From: an uncultured Woeseiaceae bacterium
GTDB lineage: Bacteria > Pseudomonadota > Gammaproteobacteria > Steroidobacterales > Woeseiaceae
Length of the DNA stretch: 64,000 nt
Reading direction: 5' to 3'
Assembly (NCBI GenBank): GCA_905182415.1
Contig: CAJJBK010000002.1
Coordinates: forward strand, 158,931 to 222,930
Positions 38,135 to 48,075 of this stretch are shown in pieces. The notes beneath the pieces are model-generated. The model saw only the letters and a list, made by a program, of their open reading frames with translations. It ran no database searches and had not been told where the DNA came from. Numbering within the stretch: position 1 is the stretch's first letter; each line of letters starts with the position of its first letter. A program made the position numbers and the translations under genes.

Positions 38135-39859
38135 TTAAAATCCCATAACACTTTCAGGGATAATTACTCCATTATCTTCTTTATAAGACTGCCAGGCAGT
38201 TAGCATTTCTTGCATTTTCTCAGGCTGTGTTGATGCAAGATTATTCAATTCAGAAGGATCTTCTACTAAATTAAATAACTGCCAATCATAATTATCTGCT
38301 AGTGGCGTTTGCCATGAAAAGAACTCTCCTTTTGGTTCTTGAATGATCTTCCAGTCTCCTTTTCTAACTGCAGTTTTACCAAATAATTCCCAACCCTCAA
38401 CATGATCTTTGTCATGAATATTTTCAACCTCACCGGATAATAAAGGCAGTATCGAACTACCTTGCATTGCCAACACTGCTCTCCCTTTATAAATAGATCC
38501 GGGATGATCAATATCTGCTAACTCCAACAATGTTGGCATAACATCCTTAACATGAATAAGGCCATCTTTTATACTGGCATCATTAAATGAGGGATAATGA
38601 GCGAATGCTGGTGCACGGATTCCACCTTCAGAGGTGAACCCTTTAAAACGACGCCAAGGACCCACTCCCGCTCTTGCCCATTCAGGACCATACCAAAGAT
38701 ATGAGTTAGCATTCCCCATATTCTCATAACTATGATCACAACAAGTAGCTAGCTTATTTGCAATACCGTACTCTGCAAAACTCTGGTCTAAAGGATGACC
38801 TTCTGCTCCATTATCAGACATAAAAAAGATAAAAGTATTTTCAAATTCGCCAATATCCTTCAAATGATTAATCAACTTACCAATATATAGATCGAGATCA
38901 CTTACCATTGCGGCATAAATTTCCATTACCTTGCTGGATCTTTTTTTCTCATCATCATTGAGCTCATTCCAGGCCTTATCCTCTGGTAAGCTTAAAGCAT
39001 CTGGCATATCTTGATCAATCAATCCAAGCGCTTTTATTTTTGCCATACGTTGCTGATATAAAACTTCATAACCTGCATCGTATTTACCGACATGTTTTTC
39101 GATTGACTCAGCTGGTGCTTGCAAAGGCCAGTGGGGAGCAGAATAAGCTAAATAGCCAAAAAAAGGTTTATTATCTTGATGGTTACTATCAATATATTCA
39201 ATCATTTTATTGGTATAAAATTTTGTTGAATAGAAATCATTCGGAAGCGTTTTAATTAAATCGCCATCTTCTCTATAAGGAGCTTTATTTGACCCTAATA
39301 TAGACATCATGTTACTAAAATGTCCAGCACCGCCAGCCAACAAAGCGAAAGAACGTTCAAAACCTCTGGCTGTTGGGCTGGTTTCTTCCTCATAACCAAG
39401 ATGCCATTTTCCAGTCATATAAGTGTGATAACCATTATCTTTTAAGATATTTGGTAAAGCGGCAACTTGAAAATTTAAATACCCTTCATAACCGGGTTTA
39501 TTTTTCTGATTTTCAGATTGCTCATTATACATTGTGCCCATGCCAGCTAGATGATTATCAATTCCTGAAAGGAGCATAGCTCGAGTCGGTGAACAAGTCG
39601 GAGCCACATAATAATTAGTCAAAGTCATGCCTGCATTCGCCAATGCATCTAGATTTGGTGTTGCAATTTCACTACCAAATACACCAATATCGGTGTAACC
39701 CAGATCATCTACAACAATTAAAAGAATATTAGGTTTTTTAATGCTATCCATAAAGACGGTCTTTTTTTCATTTTCGGCAGAACAACCGATAAGTAAAAAA
39801 CACAGTAGACTAAAAATAAACCATAATTTCTGAGTGTTTAATTTAGGTATGCTTTCCAT
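38135..39859 (-). CDS. Type I sulfatase (arylsulfatase family), lipoprotein
   Basis: 574 residues. The N-terminal lipoprotein signal ends LLCFLLIGCSAEN (lipobox cysteine 26), so it should be anchored in the cell envelope. The catalytic cysteine is Cys89 in VAPTCSPTRAMLLSG, the C-x-P-x-R motif converted to formylglycine. Calcium ligands are Asp51-Asp52 (IVVDDLGYTD) and the FFMSDNGAEG pair. TGKWHLGY supplies the conserved Lys and His. It hydrolyses a sulfate ester of unknown identity. No formylglycine-generating enzyme is in the window. It sits 32 bases downstream of tryptophan 2,3-dioxygenase in the nine-gene stack. Confidence 0.92.
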   Translation of the reverse strand: MESIPKLNTQKLWFIFSLLCFLLIGCSAENEKKTVFMDSIKKPNILLIVVDDLGYTDIGVFGSEIATPNLDALANAGMTLTNYYVAPTCSPTRAMLLSGIDNHLAGMGTMYNEQSENQKNKPGYEGYLNFQVAALPNILKDNGYHTYMTGKWHLGYEEETSPTARGFERSFALLAGGAGHFSNMMSILGSNKAPYREDGDLIKTLPNDFYSTKFYTNKMIEYIDSNHQDNKPFFGYLAYSAPHWPLQAPAESIEKHVGKYDAGYEVLYQQRMAKIKALGLIDQDMPDALSLPEDKAWNELNDDEKKRSSKVMEIYAAMVSDLDLYIGKLINHLKDIGEFENTFIFFMSDNGAEGHPLDQSFAEYGIANKLATCCDHSYENMGNANSYLWYGPEWARAGVGPWRRFKGFTSEGGIRAPAFAHYPSFNDASIKDGLIHVKDVMPTLLELADIDHPGSIYKGRAVLAMQGSSILPLLSGEVENIHDKDHVEGWELFGKTAVRKGDWKIIQEPKGEFFSWQTPLADNYDWQLFNLVEDPSELNNLASTQPEKMQEMLTAWQSYKEDNGVIIPESVMGF

Positions 39860-39891
39860 TTATTACTCCTAATAAATCAATTCTTGAAACT

Positions 39892-40827
39892 CTAAAGATC
39901 AGTCCGCATAGACCATAACTCGGGGAAAAAACGATGGCCAGCCATAGTTTTAAGCCAATTAACTCCTGCTGATCCACCTGTACCAGGCTTAAATCCCAAA
40001 ATACGTTCTACCGTTATAAAATGCTGAAATCGATATCTAGCAAAAATATCTGCAAATTCTGTCAATAATTCACCAAATAAATATAAATCATTCGTAGGGA
40101 CAGGATTCTTATATATTTCTAGCCAAGCATTTTCGATACTCTTATTACTTTGATATGACTTTGTCCAATCGCGACTCAAGCATTCTGGATCAATATCAAA
40201 ACCCCTTCTTTTTAATAATTTAATCACTTCATCATAAAAACTCGGCGTTTCAAGATTTTTTAGGATGGCAGGATAAACATGAGTGACGTTTTTATGCACC
40301 GCAGCCATTGCCTTATTCTTATTTCCTAAAATAAATTCTACATGTCGAAACATAAAAGATTGTTGACCGGAAGCAACATTTAAATAATCTCTAAACTCTT
40401 TAAAGCCTTCTGGTCTTATGGTAGCCAGTACATCCCAAAATTTAGTAAGTAAAAGCATAATTTCTTTTGATCGAGCTATTAACAATGAAGCATTAGGTAA
40501 ATCATCAGCCATTACTCTTAGTCGGGCATTATACAACTCGTAATAGATTGATTTAAAAAGTAACTCTTTCGATTGCCCCATAACAATAAAACACATCTCA
40601 TCATAGCCTTGGGAACGGGGATGCTGAAGACTCAATAATAAATCTACACTTTCATAATCAATATAAGGATTCGTATTGCCTTGAAATTCAGTTATTGGCT
40701 TTCCATCGGTTATCTTAACTTTTTCTTGCCTTGATGCCTCTGAGCCAATATTCATCTTGCGTGGCTTTGGAGAGCCATCCACTTGTTCTATATCAATGAT
40801 CTCTGGAATTTCAAAGTCAAAAATCAT
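39892..40827 (-). CDS. kynA: Tryptophan 2,3-dioxygenase
   Basis: A 311-residue haem dioxygenase that opens the indole ring of tryptophan to N-formylkynurenine. NPYIDYESVDLLLSLQHPRS opens the family core after a ~45-residue N-terminal extension. The conserved core continues with DEMCFIVMGQSKELLFK and YLNVASGQQSFMFRHVEF. The proximal haem ligand is His269 in RFQHFITVERILG. The substrate loop is GFKPGTGGSAGVNWLKT, and the C-terminus (FFPELWSMRTDL) is standard. The start overlaps the upstream hydrolase stop by four bases, strongly suggesting a functional pair that makes kynurenine. No kynureninase lies in the window. Confidence 0.93.
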   Translation of the reverse strand: MIFDFEIPEIIDIEQVDGSPKPRKMNIGSEASRQEKVKITDGKPITEFQGNTNPYIDYESVDLLLSLQHPRSQGYDEMCFIVMGQSKELLFKSIYYELYNARLRVMADDLPNASLLIARSKEIMLLLTKFWDVLATIRPEGFKEFRDYLNVASGQQSFMFRHVEFILGNKNKAMAAVHKNVTHVYPAILKNLETPSFYDEVIKLLKRRGFDIDPECLSRDWTKSYQSNKSIENAWLEIYKNPVPTNDLYLFGELLTEFADIFARYRFQHFITVERILGFKPGTGGSAGVNWLKTMAGHRFFPELWSMRTDL

Positions 40828-41699
40828 CTTTCTTCTCCTAAGATTTGTTTCATCATCAGATCACTTAATGAGCAATTTTTATCCAACATAAAAAAAACTA
40901 TATCAAAATGATTGGCGTGTTGAACCTCTAATAAACTACTTCTATTGCCCATATCTTTCCACTTCTTTTCGAATTCAATGCTTTGTCTTTTAAATTCAGA
41001 GGTTTCATTTTCACCCCAACATACAATTAGCTCGGTATCATTCTGTTTAATCTCAAATAATGGACTTATTCTTTTAGCTTCTTCGGAGTCTAATTTTAAT
41101 GGCTCATTGATATAAGTTTTTACAAGTGGTTGAAGATCAAAAACTCCACTTAACAGGGTTCCCCCTTTTATCACATTTTCAGGTAAATCATATTTGCTCC
41201 AATCAGTAAGAATTGTCATAGCTGCTAAATGAGCACCCGCAGAACTCCCAGCTAAAAAAATCTGATCAGCGTTATAACCGTATTTTAATGCATTTTTATA
41301 AAGCCACTGAATTGATCTTCTGCACTGTTCAAGCATCTCACTAATACTCGCTTTAGGCGCCAATGTATAATCAATAGCACAATAAGCAATCCCTGAATCT
41401 GTAAGACTTTTTGCCGGAAATAAAGAATCATTTTTACCCAAGAACTGCCAATATCCTCCATGAATAAAAATTAATAATGGGGAATTTGGATTATTTGTAG
41501 TACATAAATCCAAACACTCTTTCGAATCCAGGTCATACATCAAGTCTTTTTTAAAATGGACCGTATCCTCAGCAACCAGTGATTCAGAGGTATATCTAGC
41601 AACTAACTCTTCATAGTCAGGAACACAGGAACTAGGAGAATATTCTCTTTCTAGAGTAATCTTATCCATCAATTCCCATTCAGTTCTCTTAGGTGTCAT
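40824..41699 (-). CDS. Alpha/beta hydrolase, probable arylformamidase (kynurenine formamidase)
   Basis: 291 residues in the HSL/arylformamidase branch. The oxyanion motif is HGGYW (from His80, LLIFIHGGYWQFLGKN), and the nucleophile Ser153 lies in the GSSAGAHLAAM elbow. The acid is probably the Glu/Asp region near IVCWGENETSEF, and the catalytic His is in QHANHFDIV. This fold and HGGYW motif are those of animal and fungal kynurenine formamidases, not the bacterial metal-dependent KynB. The four-base overlap with tryptophan 2,3-dioxygenase supports hydrolysis of N-formylkynurenine. A generic esterase role cannot be excluded by sequence alone. Confidence 0.82.
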   Translation of the reverse strand: MTPKRTEWELMDKITLEREYSPSSCVPDYEELVARYTSESLVAEDTVHFKKDLMYDLDSKECLDLCTTNNPNSPLLIFIHGGYWQFLGKNDSLFPAKSLTDSGIAYCAIDYTLAPKASISEMLEQCRRSIQWLYKNALKYGYNADQIFLAGSSAGAHLAAMTILTDWSKYDLPENVIKGGTLLSGVFDLQPLVKTYINEPLKLDSEEAKRISPLFEIKQNDTELIVCWGENETSEFKRQSIEFEKKWKDMGNRSSLLEVQHANHFDIVFFMLDKNCSLSDLMMKQILGEER

Positions 41700-41715
41700 A
41701 AGTATCTTTAGTTAA

Positions 41716-43101
41716 TTATGCGTTAACTATTTCATAAAATAATATGATCAGTAAGAAAGGTGCGATATAACGAACTAAAAATAACCAAATTTTATGCATA
41801 TACTTATTTTTATTCTCGAATAGTTCCTCGAAACTGTATTTTGTTTTAACCACCCAACCGGAGAATAATGCAATCATCAAACCACCAAGTGGCATAATAA
41901 TATCTGAGGCAATGGTTGCAAATACATCGAAAAATCCCTTATCACTGAACATAGATATTCCAGCTAATGGACGAATATCAGAAAATATATTAAACGAAAA
42001 AGCAGCTAAGGAACCAAGAATAAAGCCAACGGCACCTACAGTTACAGCAGACATACGTCGTGATAATTTAGTTTCGTCACATAGCCAAGAAACCGGCGCC
42101 TCTATCATTGCAATAGAAGAAGTTAAGGCTGCAAAAAACAACAAAATGAAAAACAACGCACCAAATATCATCCCCCCAGAGGTTTGGGCGAAGGCAAGTG
42201 GTAACGCTTGAAATACCAAGCCAGGACCCGCACTCGGCTCAATGCTATTGGCGAAAATTATTGGGAATACAGCCAATCCAGCTAATATGGCAACCAAACT
42301 ATCTGCTCCAACTATAATCGCAGCAGATCCAGGTATATTCACATCTTTTTTCAAATAAGCTCCGTAGGCAACAAGGTTCGTCAACCCAACGCTAACGGAG
42401 AAAAAAGCTTGTCCAAAAGCTGTCATGACTACTTGACTGTCTACTTTAGAAAAATCTGGTGTGAATAAAAAATTTAGTGCGGCAGCGAAATCACCAATAA
42501 TAGCTGAATATATAGCGGTAATTATTAACATAATAAATAATGCAGGCATCATCAATTTTACCGCGGCTTCTAAACCTTTATGTAAACCGCGAGATGATAT
42601 ATAAACGGTCATTCCGATAAAAACACAAAACCAAGTATAAAGCTCGATGGGGCTATTATTTAATTCATCGAAAAGATTTTTAATCTGCTCTACTTCTAAA
42701 CCAACTAATTGGCCAGAAGCAGTTTTGACAGCAAAAGCAACTGTCCAGCCTCCGACGACCGAATAAAATGAAAGCGCAAAAACAGCTCCAACTCCTGCAA
42801 GGATAACGCCCATCCATCGCCAATTTTTTGAATGACCGGATTCTACCGCAACTCTCTCAATTGCATTTGGGGGTCCGCCACCACCGCGACGCCCAATCAT
42901 CAATTCCGCTATACAGACAGGCAAGGCAAGTAAAATTACTGCAGCAATATAAATTAATACAAACGCACCACCACCATTGGTACCGGCCTTATAAGGAAAC
43001 ATCCATATATTACCAAGGCCAACAGCACCTCCAACGCATGCCATGATAAAAACCAGTCTCGATGACCATTCGAGTTTTGTGTTTGCTGTTTCCATTTGCA
43101 A
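41716..43101 (-). CDS. Sodium:neurotransmitter-symporter (NSS/SNF) family amino-acid importer
   Basis: 461 residues with about eleven to twelve membrane helices. The family signature at helix 1 is GGAVGLGNIWMFPYKAGTNG, which contains the Na+-binding unwound region. The next helices read GGGAFVLIYIAAVILLALP and ISSRGLHKGLEAAVKLMMP. In LeuT the residue after GNFW is Arg30 of the extracellular gate; here it is Met. Bacterial members import tryptophan, tyrosine, leucine or similar amino acids with Na+. Its place between an OCD-family gene and arylformamidase/tryptophan dioxygenase makes tryptophan or a derivative the best guess (inference). Confidence 0.9.
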   Translation of the reverse strand: MQMETANTKLEWSSRLVFIMACVGGAVGLGNIWMFPYKAGTNGGGAFVLIYIAAVILLALPVCIAELMIGRRGGGGPPNAIERVAVESGHSKNWRWMGVILAGVGAVFALSFYSVVGGWTVAFAVKTASGQLVGLEVEQIKNLFDELNNSPIELYTWFCVFIGMTVYISSRGLHKGLEAAVKLMMPALFIMLIITAIYSAIIGDFAAALNFLFTPDFSKVDSQVVMTAFGQAFFSVSVGLTNLVAYGAYLKKDVNIPGSAAIIVGADSLVAILAGLAVFPIIFANSIEPSAGPGLVFQALPLAFAQTSGGMIFGALFFILLFFAALTSSIAMIEAPVSWLCDETKLSRRMSAVTVGAVGFILGSLAAFSFNIFSDIRPLAGISMFSDKGFFDVFATIASDIIMPLGGLMIALFSGWVVKTKYSFEELFENKNKYMHKIWLFLVRYIAPFLLIILFYEIVNA

Positions 43102-43125
43102 TCTCCAAAAAATTATACGAAGTAA

Positions 43126-44073
43126 TTATATAGTCTCAGATAAATTTGTTAATACTAATTCTGCAGCGGCTAAATCCTCTAAAGCGGCACCGACAGATTT
43201 AAATAAAGTTATCTCATTTCGATTATTTCTACCTATCTTTTCTCTTTTAACAAGCTCTGACATCTCAGCAACAATATCTTCCTTTACAAAGACGCCTTTC
43301 TTTATAGCATCGATCAATTCTCCTGATTCACTTAATGCTCCTGCATAAGTATCTACTACTACATTTGCCAAAGTAACAGCCTGGCTATCAACTTCATGCA
43401 TTTCTGGTGTAAATGCACCCACTAAATCAATATGCTGTCCTTTCTTAAGCCATTCTCCTTTTATTAAAGGCGTATTACTGAGAGTAGCACATGAGACTAA
43501 ATCAGCCATTTGTACCCCTGAATAAAGATCTTTTATGGCAGTAACCTCTACTTCCTTATGGTTTAATTTTTGAATTAAGGCCATAGCTTTTTGATGATCT
43601 CTGCCCCAAATCATTACTTTCTTTATATCTCTTAATTGCATATGCGCCTCAATCAAATGTGGCGCCAAATTACCCGTTCCAACCATTAACAATGAACTAG
43701 CATCATCTCTAGCCAAATAATCCGCTGCTAATGCTGATGCACAAGCTGTTCTTCGAAGCGTTAATTCAGTACCATCTAAGATGGCTTTTGGTATCCCATT
43801 CTTTCCATCTAATAACAAGTAACTTGCATTGACAGCACTTAAACTATTCTTAGTATTCTCTGGAAATACAGAAACAACTTTAATACCAATGTGTTGACTT
43901 TTTTTCCATGCCGGCATTAATAGTAATGTCGCATCACTCGTCGCATCAGTTTCAATTCTGTATTGAGTTCTTTCTGGTGAATGAATCTGGTTTTTAAATG
44001 CCGCTCTTAATGCTTCAATCAGTTGATCATAGGGCAACATTTTTGCGACAGTTTGAGTATCAATAAATTGCAT
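43126..44073 (-). CDS. Ornithine cyclodeaminase / mu-crystallin family protein
   Basis: 315 residues. The substrate arginine-rich region (PERTQYRIET, with LLLMPAW) and the Rossmann motif (SLLMVGTGNLAPHLIEAH) are as expected for the family. ILDGTELTLRRTACASALA is the strongly conserved central motif. DLVGAFTPEMHEVD supplies the catalytic Asp. Members include ornithine cyclodeaminase, alanine dehydrogenase and ketimine reductase (mu-crystallin), all acting on amino or imino acids with NAD(P)(H). Sequence alone does not decide between them. In this stack an imine or ketimine reductase acting on an amino-acid catabolite is possible. Confidence 0.88.
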   Translation of the reverse strand: MQFIDTQTVAKMLPYDQLIEALRAAFKNQIHSPERTQYRIETDATSDATLLLMPAWKKSQHIGIKVVSVFPENTKNSLSAVNASYLLLDGKNGIPKAILDGTELTLRRTACASALAADYLARDDASSLLMVGTGNLAPHLIEAHMQLRDIKKVMIWGRDHQKAMALIQKLNHKEVEVTAIKDLYSGVQMADLVSCATLSNTPLIKGEWLKKGQHIDLVGAFTPEMHEVDSQAVTLANVVVDTYAGALSESGELIDAIKKGVFVKEDIVAEMSELVKREKIGRNNRNEITLFKSVGAALEDLAAAELVLTNLSETI

Positions 44074-44090
44074 AAAATTAAAAACGCGAT

Positions 44091-45887
44091 CTAATGAACA
44101 TTTTTACACAAACCACTCTTCAATATCTTCTCATCAACAAACCAATTCGCATCCAATGCTTTTTGTAAGAACTCGCAACGCATATCATCATTTGGAATTC
44201 TAGAATCAAGCAATAGTTCCTCCATCAAACTTGAATAAGACGAAGCTTTTTTACTCATTCTTATACCTCCATCAGGCGGAGTGTCAATAATGACATATTT
44301 ATTTTCATTCACCTCATTGTTCCATGCACGCCATGGAGCCTGATCTTTATCTCGACCTCTATTTGGGTCGCCGTTATAAGCAAATTCTGACCAATACGAC
44401 ATCATCGTTTCAGATAATCTTGTTGCCGCCGCAATATTATTTTTATCGAACATGTATTCCTCTAGACCGCCTAGCTTCATTCCTCCCATGACAAAAGGTA
44501 TCTCAATAGCATGAGCAGCGCCTAAAATTTTTGCAAAATCCATCATTAGCAATTTTGGTTCTTCGTCCCAATCAAACCGATACCCAAATACTCTCTGATT
44601 TCCAGATTTTACGAGTTCTGAGGCCGGTTTATCAACTGCCGCAACCTTCCATCCTTTTGAGCCATATTCAGATGAGATATCATAAAAATCCTGGTTTTTT
44701 ATGAATGTCATTGAAAATTTCTGCGACGTAAATTCAGGATCAAAAGCCAGGAATAATTTCATTTCATCCCTATTCGTTCCCAAAATAATAGGAATATCTT
44801 TCAATTTTTCGGTATTCATGAAATCCATACCTTGTTTTGGCAAAACAAAGCCATCATTGATTACGTGATGCATGTAATCTTTTTCATCTAGGTTATTGTA
44901 GTAAGTTTGGATGATCTGTTCTTTAGTTCGACTTTTTAAATAATCATAGATTTCAGAATCAACCATACCTTCTTGAAGTAAGATTGCTTCATCCCGGTTT
45001 AATGCCTGTTTATCTGCCACTAATAACTGATTCATTACTTCTTTCGAACTACTTTTATTTCCAGGACTCTCAATAGCATCAAAATAGTTAATCATTTCAT
45101 CTAAGGTTGATGTTTTTGTGCTGCCACTCTGAGAAATAACCTTATGGAAAAGTCCAGTTGTCATGGGTGAAAACATCAGCGCATATGCATTATGACCACC
45201 AGCAGATTCACCAAAAATTGTGATGTTATTTTTATCTCCATTAAATTGATCAATGTTTGATTGCACCCACTTTAATGCAGCAATCTGATCAAGCGTGCCA
45301 TAATTGCCAGATTTATCTTCCGGATCCAACGACATCGCTTTTATACTGGGATGTATGAACCAACCAAACATACCTAACCGATAATTAATTGTAACGACAA
45401 TGACTCTTTGTGAAGAAGCCAATACGCTCGGATCATATAAACTGGATGTACCGATGGTATTTGAACCGCCATGAATCCAGAACATAACCGGTAATTTTTC
45501 ATTAATAGCTATATTTTTAGGCGCAAAAATATTCAAATAAAGACAATCCTCAGATCCATGCACAGAACCAACCACAGACAGCGGATCTCCAAAAGTACTT
45601 CCTATTTGAGTGCAGGCCTCACTGAACTCAGTTGCTTTGTAAATTCCATCCCAAGGATCCAATGCTTTTGGCGACCTCCATCTGAGATCATTAAGTGGAG
45701 GTTTCGCATAAGGAATTCCTAACCATAAAGAAGTTTCATTCTGGCTATAACCAATTACGCTCCCATCAGTTAATTTTCTGAATGTATCCTGGTCGGTATT
45801 TACTCTAAAATTATCTTGGTTGGTAGCACAGCCAAACAAAATAATGCAAATTAATACATGTGAAATCGATTTAGTTATTCTAGTCAT
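44091..45887 (-). CDS. Type-B carboxylesterase, lipoprotein
   Basis: 598 residues. The lipoprotein signal ends ICIILFGCATNQ (lipobox cysteine 20), so it is exported and membrane-anchored. The alpha/beta hydrolase signatures of the cholinesterase-like family are clear: EDCLYLNIFAPK, FWIHGGSNTIGTSSLYDP for the oxyanion hole, and nucleophile Ser228 in TIFGESAGGHNAY. The catalytic His lies in LGAAHAIEIPFVMGG, and SYWSEFAYNGDPNRG is the typical C-terminal stretch. It hydrolyses carboxylic esters; the substrate is unknown. Its start lies inside the end of the upstream acylase gene (8-base overlap), so both are co-translated exported hydrolases. Confidence 0.92.
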   Translation of the reverse strand: MTRITKSISHVLICIILFGCATNQDNFRVNTDQDTFRKLTDGSVIGYSQNETSLWLGIPYAKPPLNDLRWRSPKALDPWDGIYKATEFSEACTQIGSTFGDPLSVVGSVHGSEDCLYLNIFAPKNIAINEKLPVMFWIHGGSNTIGTSSLYDPSVLASSQRVIVVTINYRLGMFGWFIHPSIKAMSLDPEDKSGNYGTLDQIAALKWVQSNIDQFNGDKNNITIFGESAGGHNAYALMFSPMTTGLFHKVISQSGSTKTSTLDEMINYFDAIESPGNKSSSKEVMNQLLVADKQALNRDEAILLQEGMVDSEIYDYLKSRTKEQIIQTYYNNLDEKDYMHHVINDGFVLPKQGMDFMNTEKLKDIPIILGTNRDEMKLFLAFDPEFTSQKFSMTFIKNQDFYDISSEYGSKGWKVAAVDKPASELVKSGNQRVFGYRFDWDEEPKLLMMDFAKILGAAHAIEIPFVMGGMKLGGLEEYMFDKNNIAAATRLSETMMSYWSEFAYNGDPNRGRDKDQAPWRAWNNEVNENKYVIIDTPPDGGIRMSKKASSYSSLMEELLLDSRIPNDDMRCEFLQKALDANWFVDEKILKSGLCKNVH

Positions 45888-47997
45888 AATTAAATGGAAC
45901 GGTAATCATTGATTCCGTATTTGCCTCTAAAGCTTCGATTTTAAAATAAGTTTCTTTCAATGTCTCTTCTGCGAATATCTCTACCTGATCACTATAATGT
46001 GGTGATAATTTATTTTGTGTAGCACTACCATATTGATGAATACTTTTTGCACTGATCATTCCATCTTGATCCCATTCTACAAAGACAACCAAACCATCTC
46101 CAGCGACTGCTTTCAGAGAGCCATCCTCTTGAGTTTCCCCATAAATAGCTCTCAATGTATCGGGACCTCCCTGAATGGGCACTTTTTTAGTTCCTCTGAT
46201 CAGAAAATTCACTTCCGACCATAATGGATCAATTCTTTTATATTTTGAAGTAATGTTTTTCACGCATTGCTTAAAGACAGAAAAAACATCTGGAGGTGTT
46301 CTATTTTCTTGTTCGGCAAGCCACTCTGGGCTTAAAGAGCAAACACCCAACGGAGCTCCCCTACTATCTAAATCTGTTGTGAGATCCCATTCTCTCAGTA
46401 CCGTTTGTGCTCGAACTAATTGATCGCTCTCGAACGAGTAATCAAGTACTGGTTTAATATACTGAAAAGCTCTCGATTGCTTCGAAAATTTATTATCAAA
46501 TTTAATTTTCAATAACTGCTCTGATGATATAACTTGATCTGAATCTAGTAATTCTAAAGCTCGATAAGCTCTATTAGTCATCCGAGTTTGCAACCCTAGA
46601 GTTTTAGAATAATCTTCTCTATTAAGATTAGAGGTTTCACTGGTTACTCTAAATGGGTCCTGGTTGGTACTAACTAACCACCCAGAAGCTGGATTAATTA
46701 TTAATGGTAACTCTTTCAATGGAACTTTTTTATGCCATATCAATGAACTGTCCGATCCATCAACAGGAAAAGACCAATCAATGGATTCATCTCTTATAGG
46801 AATGGCAGCATTGTGTAAAAAAAGTATATTTTTATCTTTATCAGCATAGATAGCATTAAAGGAAACAATAGACCGCATATCCATCGCGGCTAGCCAATCC
46901 TCAATATTTTTTGATTTATTCAGTCGATACCATTGTTCTACTTGTCGTATATCGGTCATTCCCGCAAATCTTATTGCGAACACACCTTGATCATTCTCTA
47001 TAATCGGACCGTGCCTCGACTTCTTTACGGTTCTTTTAAAGGTCCATTTAATTGGCCCGAAGATCTTCACAGGCAATCTGATGGTTTCAACATCAAAATC
47101 AACCCATTCATTATCCAGTAAATATTGATTCTCATTCTCAGGATTTAATTTTAATTCATATATATCAGTTAAATCTGGTTTATTAACCGTCAACCCCCAT
47201 CCTAAATTTTCATTAAATCCAACAAAAATAAATGGTGAGCCTGGAAACAAACCACCCATCATATTCCAACCTTGATCACTTTGAATATGTGCTTCATACC
47301 AAGCAACAGGACCATCCAAAGGTTGGTGTGAATTAATTACCAATTGAGTACTGCCATTTTCAGTTTTATTAAAATTTAAAGCCAGTGCATTTGATCCCAA
47401 GATTTTCTCATGAGCTTGATATAAGTTACTTTGGTTTTTTGCTTTAGTACCAGTTGCGTCGACTTTATTACTCTGAAGTCTTTCAATTTCATTAACTACC
47501 CCAGAGAAAAAAAGATTTTGAATCACAAAACCAGAAATTACATCATACTCAGTAATTGGAAATATCGATTTGTACTTATGTTTTTTAGTGACGGAATTCC
47601 AATAATTTAAACCAGCTGTATAACCCTCAACGACCGCTCTGACTTCTGGTGAGAGGGCTGTTGTATAATCATTTTGTATCAGTTGTTTAATGTTTAATGC
47701 TTTGATTAGATAATCGGACGCTATGCCTTTAAACCCGTTTTTTAAACCCATTTCCGCTCTGTATAAGACCATATTTTCTGCAATATTTTGGATATCATCT
47801 TGTGCGTGGGCATAAGCCAGTCCAAAAGCAGCATCAGCATCCGTTTTGCCCGTGACATGAGGGACTCCCCACTTATCTCTCTTTATGGTTGCCTCATAAG
47901 AATCAAAAGCAAAACTATTTTTTGCATTAGCCTGAGGAATGCCTAATATTGCATAGAAAAAAATACAAAAACATATACTTAATAATGAATATCTCAA
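45880..47997 (-). CDS. Penicillin-acylase (S45, Ntn-hydrolase) family amidase, exported
   Basis: 705 residues. The Sec signal peptide ends near GIPQANA, so it acts in the periplasm. The precursor has an alpha part with IKRDKWGVPHVTGKTDADA and FGLAYAHAQDDI, a spacer, and the beta-chain nucleophile Ser202 in KILGSNALALNFN, exposed by autocleavage after Gly201. SHQPLDGPVAWYEAHI and SPFIFVGFNENLGWGLTVN are standard. Relatives cleave N-acyl-homoserine lactones, penicillins or N-acyl amino acids. It is first in the nine-gene stack, so release of an amino compound from an amide for uptake downstream is an attractive inference. Confidence 0.92.
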   Translation of the reverse strand: MRYSLLSICFCIFFYAILGIPQANAKNSFAFDSYEATIKRDKWGVPHVTGKTDADAAFGLAYAHAQDDIQNIAENMVLYRAEMGLKNGFKGIASDYLIKALNIKQLIQNDYTTALSPEVRAVVEGYTAGLNYWNSVTKKHKYKSIFPITEYDVISGFVIQNLFFSGVVNEIERLQSNKVDATGTKAKNQSNLYQAHEKILGSNALALNFNKTENGSTQLVINSHQPLDGPVAWYEAHIQSDQGWNMMGGLFPGSPFIFVGFNENLGWGLTVNKPDLTDIYELKLNPENENQYLLDNEWVDFDVETIRLPVKIFGPIKWTFKRTVKKSRHGPIIENDQGVFAIRFAGMTDIRQVEQWYRLNKSKNIEDWLAAMDMRSIVSFNAIYADKDKNILFLHNAAIPIRDESIDWSFPVDGSDSSLIWHKKVPLKELPLIINPASGWLVSTNQDPFRVTSETSNLNREDYSKTLGLQTRMTNRAYRALELLDSDQVISSEQLLKIKFDNKFSKQSRAFQYIKPVLDYSFESDQLVRAQTVLREWDLTTDLDSRGAPLGVCSLSPEWLAEQENRTPPDVFSVFKQCVKNITSKYKRIDPLWSEVNFLIRGTKKVPIQGGPDTLRAIYGETQEDGSLKAVAGDGLVVFVEWDQDGMISAKSIHQYGSATQNKLSPHYSDQVEIFAEETLKETYFKIEALEANTESMITVPFNYD

Positions 47998-48075
47998 ACG
48001 CTCTGATCCTTTTTAAAACTAATCAAAATAATATCTTATTTACTATTAACTTTACCTAACACTATATGAAATTTT

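Noticed and set aside
44091..47997. Beta-lactam resistance locus
   Set aside because: Penicillin-acylase and carboxylesterase families are named for one activity, but members act on many amides and esters; no beta-lactamase or regulator is nearby.
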